A stretch of DNA of 64,000 bases from Bacteroidales bacterium (lineage in GTDB: Bacteria > Bacteroidota > Bacteroidia > Bacteroidales > UBA932), in NCBI GenBank assembly GCA_017469425.1, contig JAFUGJ010000024.1, forward strand, positions 51,738 to 115,737. Direction: 5' to 3'. The number at the start of each line of letters is the position of its first letter. Positions within the stretch are counted from its first letter, which is position 1. The position numbers were made by a program, and so were the translations under genes. The notes beneath the pieces are model-generated. The model was not told the origin of the DNA. It worked only from the letters and a program-made list of their open reading frames with translations, and made no database searches. Of this stretch, positions 59,753-64,000 are shown piece by piece.

Positions 59753-60357
59753 AAGGGCTCCCACGGCTCTTCGCCACGACCGGGAGCAGGTTTTCCTTCT
59801 GTTGCTTTCAGAAGCCATGCCATATTGTTGGCAAGGGCCCGCATGGTCTGGAGTCCTTCGGCGTCCAGGGATGCCTGCCCCTGCTCGCGGCCATAAACGA
59901 TGTTCCAATACTGCGAAGTCACCACCGGCATGTTCATCATCTGGAAGGGCATGTTGAGAGTTTCGAAGGAAGCGGTAGCCCCTCCCCTTCTGCAAACCGC
60001 AACGGCTGCCGCAGGTTTTCCGGCAACAGCTTCGCCATTTGAAAAGAATGCCCTCTGGATAATGCTCAGGACGGCGCCGTTAGGCTGGCCATAATAAACC
60101 GGGGAACCTACGATGAGTGCATCGGCCTCTGCGAATCTGGAGCTGATGCTGTTGCAGACATCGTCATCAAAAATGCACTTGCCGTTCATCTTTGCTTTGC
60201 ACTGCCCGCAGGCGATGCAACCCCTTACAGGTTTATTGCCAATCCATACAATGTCGCTTTCGATGCCGTTCTTCTCAAGTTGTTTTGCTATCTCTCCAAG
60301 AGCAATGGCAGTATTTCCCTTCGGATGCGGACTGCCGTTAATCATCAATACTTTCAT
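59737..60357 (-). CDS. Flavodoxin-like NAD(P)H-dependent reductase with a Cys motif
   Basis: 206 residues. MINGSPHPKGNTAIALGEI is the flavin phosphate loop, and CIACGQCKAKMNGKC near residues 45-65 is a Cys motif of the NADPH-dependent FMN-reductase (iron-sulfur flavoprotein-like) group. The SPVYYGQPNGAVLSII segment follows. Substrate unknown. It is preceded by greA on the same strand at 12 bases, suggesting cotranscription. Confidence 0.87.
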   Translation of the reverse strand: MKVLMINGSPHPKGNTAIALGEIAKQLEKNGIESDIVWIGNKPVRGCIACGQCKAKMNGKCIFDDDVCNSISSRFAEADALIVGSPVYYGQPNGAVLSIIQRAFFSNGEAVAGKPAAAVAVCRRGGATASFETLNMPFQMMNMPVVTSQYWNIVYGREQGQASLDAEGLQTMRALANNMAWLLKATEGKPAPGRGEEPWEPFHFIR

Positions 60358-60368
60358 TTATTAGAAAT

Positions 60369-60839
60369 TCAATAGTCCATTGTAATGCTTTCGATTCTTA
60401 GGCGCAGGAGCCCCGAGGGAACATGAGCCTCGGCTATTTCGCCTACTTTCTTTCCCATCAGGGCGGCCCCGATCGGGGATTTCAGCGAAATCTTGCCAGC
60501 ATCGAGGTCCATCTCGTGGGGGCTGACAATCTCGAATGTCATCCGGGTATTTGTCGTCAGGTTCGTGAATTCAACCTTGCTAAGAAGGCTGACCCTGTCT
60601 TTGGGAAGGGCATCGGAATTTATCACGCGGGAATGTTCCAATATCTTCTGCAGGAAGCGGATACGGCTGATGGTCTTTGCCTGAATCCGCCTTGCTTCAC
60701 GGTATCCTGCATTGTCGCTTCGGTCGCCCTGTGCGCTGGCTTCGGCAAGGTCGTCCTTCACTTTGGGATAAACCTCGCTGACAAGGTGCTTCAACTCGGC
60801 TGCAATCTCGTCGTATCGTTGCTTTGACAGATATTCCAT
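60369..60839 (-). CDS. greA: Transcription elongation factor GreA/GreB family
   Basis: 156 residues with the N-terminal coiled coil (RYDEIAAELKHLVSEVYPKV ... ASAQGDRSDNAGYREARR) including the two acidic tip residues, and the C-terminal FKBP-like domain (FEIVSPHEMDLDAGKISLKS, SPIGAALMGKKVGE). It binds RNA polymerase and triggers cleavage of back-tracked RNA. Normal length. Confidence 0.92.
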   Translation of the reverse strand: MEYLSKQRYDEIAAELKHLVSEVYPKVKDDLAEASAQGDRSDNAGYREARRIQAKTISRIRFLQKILEHSRVINSDALPKDRVSLLSKVEFTNLTTNTRMTFEIVSPHEMDLDAGKISLKSPIGAALMGKKVGEIAEAHVPSGLLRLRIESITMDY

Positions 60840-60885
60840 GGCGCGAATTTACTCATTTTTTCAGTCGTCAAGGTCAATTTTTTTG

Positions 60886-60893
60886 TATCTTTG
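60886..60893 (+). promoter_or_regulatory. -7 box of the MFS transporter gene
   Basis: TATCTTTG, 46 bases before the ATG at 60940. No -33 TTTG was found at the correct distance. Confidence 0.5.
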
Positions 60894-60939
60894 CGCTCCT
60901 TTTTAGAATGCTTGGCAGAGCTTGTACTCCGTTTGAATT

Positions 60940-62094
60940 ATGATTAAGAACAATAGCGGAAAGCTCGCCTTGACGATTCTTTCCATTTCTCTTCTCACTG
61001 TCATGGCCGGTGCGGCCATTGCGCCCGCTTTGGGCATTATTCGCGACCATTTTGCCGACGAGCCCGACATGCTGATACAACTCATAGTGAGTTTGCCGGC
61101 ACTATTCATCATCGTTACAAATCTGCTTTTCTCGAGCTTGTGCAAGCTGATGAAAACCCGGACCCTGGCCCTTAGCGGACTCCTTCTGTATGTGGTTACG
61201 GGTGTCGGATGCTTCTGTGTAAACAATATTTGGATGCTGCTTCTTCTGAGGGCGCTTCTTGGCGTGAGCGTCGGGATGATAATGCCGCTATCCACCGGCT
61301 TGCTGGCATATTACTTCCCTCCGGAAAAACAGGCAGGGCTCATGGGCTTGTCAGCTGCAATGAATCAGATGGGAGGCGTTGTTGCAACCTTGCTTGCGGG
61401 CTTGCTTGCAAATATCCAGTGGAATTATGCGTTTTTCGTATATCTGCTTGGTTTGTTTGCAGTTGCGCTTGTTGCAATCTTCCTTCCAAATGAGCGCCTG
61501 CAAGGTGGCAGCGGTCCTTCGCTGAAACTGCTTCGCCGCTTCCATCCTTCGGTCGTGGGCATGTTTCTGGTGATGATTCTGTTCTTCATATATCCCACAC
61601 GCTTTGCCCTCAGCGCCCATACCGGAACATCCCTTTCCAACAATGCCATTACCTTGATTATGGTGGGATTGGATTTGGTTGCTTTCCTGGTAGGATTGGT
61701 TTTTGGCAAGCTGATGCAAGGATTCAGGCACGGAATGAAATATATAGCTCCGCTTTGCTTCATGGCGGGATACCTTTTCCTTTCCGCAGGCTCTTCCCTG
61801 CCCATACTGCTGGCCGGGTCTGCATTTATCGGCATTGCCAACGGAATAGCCGTGCCATACCTGAACACCATCGCCTCCATGAAAGCGGGAAAGGAAGCTG
61901 CCTCGACAGTGATGCCGCTGCTTTCTGCAGCGCTCTACCTCGGACAGTTCCTCTCCCCTCTTCTGGTTACACCGCTGGGCGCTCTTTGCTTCGGTGCATC
62001 CGATATGCTCTCACCTTTCAAGGCAGGTGTTCTGATTGCGGCAGTCTATCTGCTCCAATCATTCCTTACCAGGAAAAAACAGGTGGTGGAATAA
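60940..62094 (+). CDS. MFS transporter
   Basis: 384 residues with about 12 transmembrane helices and the MFS-type loop SGLLLYVVTG and ALLGVSVGMIMPLSTGLLA. It starts MIKNNSGKLALTILSISLLT and ends with a Lys-rich tail. Likely a drug or metabolite exporter; substrate not predictable. The gene is convergent with the flavin reductase gene. Confidence 0.86.
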   Translation: MIKNNSGKLALTILSISLLTVMAGAAIAPALGIIRDHFADEPDMLIQLIVSLPALFIIVTNLLFSSLCKLMKTRTLALSGLLLYVVTGVGCFCVNNIWMLLLLRALLGVSVGMIMPLSTGLLAYYFPPEKQAGLMGLSAAMNQMGGVVATLLAGLLANIQWNYAFFVYLLGLFAVALVAIFLPNERLQGGSGPSLKLLRRFHPSVVGMFLVMILFFIYPTRFALSAHTGTSLSNNAITLIMVGLDLVAFLVGLVFGKLMQGFRHGMKYIAPLCFMAGYLFLSAGSSLPILLAGSAFIGIANGIAVPYLNTIASMKAGKEAASTVMPLLSAALYLGQFLSPLLVTPLGALCFGASDMLSPFKAGVLIAAVYLLQSFLTRKKQVVE

Positions 62095-62108
62095 AAATTT
62101 GCGCGGGC

Positions 62109-62786
62109 TTACTCTGAAATGCTTTTTCCTGCTCCCCAGGCTTTGCCAACCACATCACCAAGGGCGCGGTAGCACATTCCTGCTGCATCAAAGACGATAG
62201 GCTTGAGCTTGGCAAGGTCCACCTGCCCGTCGGTGAGGATGCTCTCGTCGGCGCTCTGGTTCACCACTTCGCCAATGAGCATTCCATCTTCGAAACTCAG
62301 CACTTTGCACTCCAGAGTGAGCGGATATTCATTGATGATAGGTGCATTCACATTGGGGCTCGGTGTCACGGTGAAACCGGCTTTTGCCACCTTGTCGGGA
62401 ACTTTGTTGCCGCTCTCGAGGCCGAAATAGTCGGACTCTGCAACGGTGCGTTCGTCAGCGAAACTGATTGTAAAGGCACCTGTCTTTTCAAGGTTGTCGG
62501 TCGTTTTGTGCTTGGAAAGGCTGATGACAATTTGTTTGGAGTCCAACTGACCGGCCCAGGCAGCCATCATCACATCGGGGTTCTTGTTCTCATCCCAGGT
62601 GGCTATCATAACGCAGGGCTGAGGCGTGGTCACGAGGGCATGGCTGGCGCCGAAATTCTTTCGTCCGGTCACTTCTTGAAGGGTTGCATTGTTCATGTCT
62701 TCTGTGTTTTGCTTTGTTGTTTTGTTGTCGGTGCATCCTGCGGCAAGAATGAGCATGCCAATCAGGGGCAATAGATTTCTTTTCAT
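62109..62786 (-). CDS. Flavin reductase-like lipoprotein
   Basis: 225 residues. The signal has a lipobox (LAAGC), unusual for the family: cytosolic flavin reductases of the FMN-binding split-barrel type normally lack one. The rest shows the split barrel: TTPQPCVMIATWDENKNP, FTISFADERTVAESDYFG, GEVVNQSADESILTDGQ. A cytosolic start at a later Met (after NTED) is possible; the visible signal and Cys support export. Lies between the MFS gene and acyltransferase gene. Confidence 0.82.
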   Translation of the reverse strand: MKRNLLPLIGMLILAAGCTDNKTTKQNTEDMNNATLQEVTGRKNFGASHALVTTPQPCVMIATWDENKNPDVMMAAWAGQLDSKQIVISLSKHKTTDNLEKTGAFTISFADERTVAESDYFGLESGNKVPDKVAKAGFTVTPSPNVNAPIINEYPLTLECKVLSFEDGMLIGEVVNQSADESILTDGQVDLAKLKPIVFDAAGMCYRALGDVVGKAWGAGKSISE

Positions 62787-62811
62787 ATTTTTGGGGTTAT
62801 TCTGTTTATTG

Positions 62812-63975
62812 TCAGCCGATTATCAATTTTCCGGCTTTTGGGATGCGCTGCACCAGGCAAGACGCAAGTGCTGTCAGCGAGAACGATATGAGGGTGCTGC
62901 ATATAATCTGCACGGGAGTGGTCCAGATGCCAAGTACGCCGCTTGTGCCGATGCCGAGCCAGGAGCGGAACCAGCCGGAAACCGCGCCCAGAATCAGCAA
63001 GTGGCAGAGGTACATGCCATAACTCGCCTTGGAGACGGGAAGCAGGACCTTTTCGTAGAAACGGCCACCGTGCTCAATCTTTCGAAACATGAGCACATAT
63101 GCAATGACCATCAGTGCAACGCCGAAAGTGTCGTTGAGCCAGGGGCCTTCCCATAGTGCGGCGAGACCCACCGGACCTTCAATTGGGAACTGCCCTCCGC
63201 AGTCAGCCCAAACGCGGGAAAGGAAGCCGCCGCAGCAGATGCCGAAACCGGCGATGAAGCAGGGCAGCGCAATCGCCAGGGTCCTCCCCCAGCTGAGCTT
63301 TCCTGCAAACTTGCGGAAATAAAGCCCGAGCAGAAGATACCCTATGAAACCGCTGAGATAGTAAAATGTTCCATAGGTATTCCAACTGGCCTCGCCCCAG
63401 AGAGGATACTTGGCGGCGTTGGGTATCCCCGAAGGACCATAGATAACCGGAGGAGCACCGCCTGCCCACTGTCGGATAAAGGGGATGAGCGTGGTAAAAA
63501 GCCAGATGGCGAGGTATATCTGCAGTTCACGCTTGCCGACCTTCTCCGCCCATGGGGAAAGCAGCGGCATGATGAGGTACAGGCCGACGAGCATATACAC
63601 GAACCAAAGATGCCCGGCTGCATAGTTGAAGTTGAGAATGACATCTTTGAGGTTCTGCACGGGGTTGCCCCAGGCAAGCGCATAGACCAGCGTCCAGAAA
63701 AGGAACGGCGGAAAGATGCGTACAAGCCTTTTCCTGAAAAATTCGCCTGTGGAGTAGTGCAAGGGGAATTGCAGGTATGACGAAGCAAACACGAAAAGCG
63801 CTACGCACGCCCGCGGAATGACATTGAGGATTGATACCCAGATGGCATCAGACCTGGTAAGGATCAGAGAACCTTCACCGCCGAGGTAGAAAGGCTCGCA
63901 ACAGTGGGTGGCCATCACCAGAAAGCAGGCGGTCACGCGCAGCCAGTCGAGCCAGATTTCCCTGTTTTTGTTCAT
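62812..63975 (-). CDS. Membrane acyltransferase (acyltransferase 3 family)
   Basis: 387 residues, about ten transmembrane helices. The N-terminus has LDWLRVTACFLVMATHCCEPF with the family His, followed by SYLQFPLHYSTGEFFRKRLVRIFPPF. This family adds acetyl or other acyl groups to sugars of the cell surface (OafA/NolL-like). Standard length. The start is 25 bases from the window end, so its upstream region is not visible. Confidence 0.88.
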   Translation of the reverse strand: MNKNREIWLDWLRVTACFLVMATHCCEPFYLGGEGSLILTRSDAIWVSILNVIPRACVALFVFASSYLQFPLHYSTGEFFRKRLVRIFPPFLFWTLVYALAWGNPVQNLKDVILNFNYAAGHLWFVYMLVGLYLIMPLLSPWAEKVGKRELQIYLAIWLFTTLIPFIRQWAGGAPPVIYGPSGIPNAAKYPLWGEASWNTYGTFYYLSGFIGYLLLGLYFRKFAGKLSWGRTLAIALPCFIAGFGICCGGFLSRVWADCGGQFPIEGPVGLAALWEGPWLNDTFGVALMVIAYVLMFRKIEHGGRFYEKVLLPVSKASYGMYLCHLLILGAVSGWFRSWLGIGTSGVLGIWTTPVQIICSTLISFSLTALASCLVQRIPKAGKLIIG

Positions 63976-64000
63976 GTTGCGAAGATACTCATTTTCTCGT

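Noticed and set aside
1-64000. CRISPR arrays, tRNA or rRNA genes, diversity-generating retroelements, IS elements
   Set aside because: No array of regular repeats with spacers, no cloverleaf, no reverse transcriptase and no transposase was recognised. A tRNAscan or Infernal run would be decisive.

Overview
The window looks like a chromosomal segment of a Bacteroidales bacterium (Bacteroidota) interrupted by an integrated mobile element. The evidence is the gene content (an IspG with an insert between barrel and Fe-S domain, DNA-damage gene dinD, VirE-N/DUF3987 primase genes, an LptD-like protein, DUF1016 nuclease) and the promoters: many genes follow a TAnnTTTG -7 box, often with TTTG 19-20 bases upstream, as known for Bacteroidetes sigma-ABfr. 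No genus is claimed. No rRNA, tRNA, CRISPR array or IS element was recognised.

Left flank, 1-20.8 kb: housekeeping genes, closely packed. relA/spoT (5' cut by the window edge), a lipoprotein, an outer-membrane barrel and ispG run rightward as one overlapping operon. psd, cdsA and ftsH run leftward; birA diverges from ftsH; rpe, pepD, dnaA and a murein amidase run leftward; then an LptD-like protein, rho, a GtrA-family protein and mnmE run rightward.

Mobile element, about 20.8-47.0 kb: it begins just after mnmE with a palindrome-rich region, a five-HTH regulator overlapping a tyrosine integrase gene, a coiled-coil protein, an excisionase-like HTH protein, and a two-gene primase/helicase (VirE-N plus PriCT-2/DUF3987) that carries two arrays of four 9-bp repeats, inverted relative to each other, like an in-gene replication origin. 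Cargo follows: dinD; a PLD-helicase / Eco57I-type methyltransferase / HEPN-like operon (28.8-36.4 kb) that looks like a phage-defence system; a YhcG-type nuclease; three related DUF6266-like proteins and a broken fourth; an XRE regulator with a CoiA-like nuclease; and a DUF4143 ATPase. No relaxase, conjugation or capsid gene was seen, so it resembles a non-conjugative island or a satellite. The right boundary is not defined by any repeat I could find.

Two non-coding stretches bracket the defence operon and are the most unusual content. Bases 28588-28789 can fold into one roughly 200-nt hairpin of about 70 pairs capped by C(UUCG)G, between a -7 box and the helicase start. Bases 36396-37992 are GC-rich, lack a credible gene and are dense in perfect hairpins, with a repeated loop module and a crossing pair of inverted repeats. 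In addition, dinD and the YhcG nuclease each contain an in-frame coding palindrome, and the dinD palindrome is copied just beyond its stop codon.

Right flank, 47.0-64 kb: ordinary chromosomal genes. They include a drug/metabolite transporter, an NAD(P)-binding oxidoreductase, a porin, YitT, an MscS channel, a polyferredoxin with a Tat-exported aldo/keto reductase, a radical SAM protein overlapping a heavy-metal-binding protein, a low-molecular-weight phosphatase followed by a 49-residue small protein and a K+/H+-type antiporter, a flavodoxin-like reductase, GreA, an MFS transporter, a flavin reductase lipoprotein and an acyltransferase.
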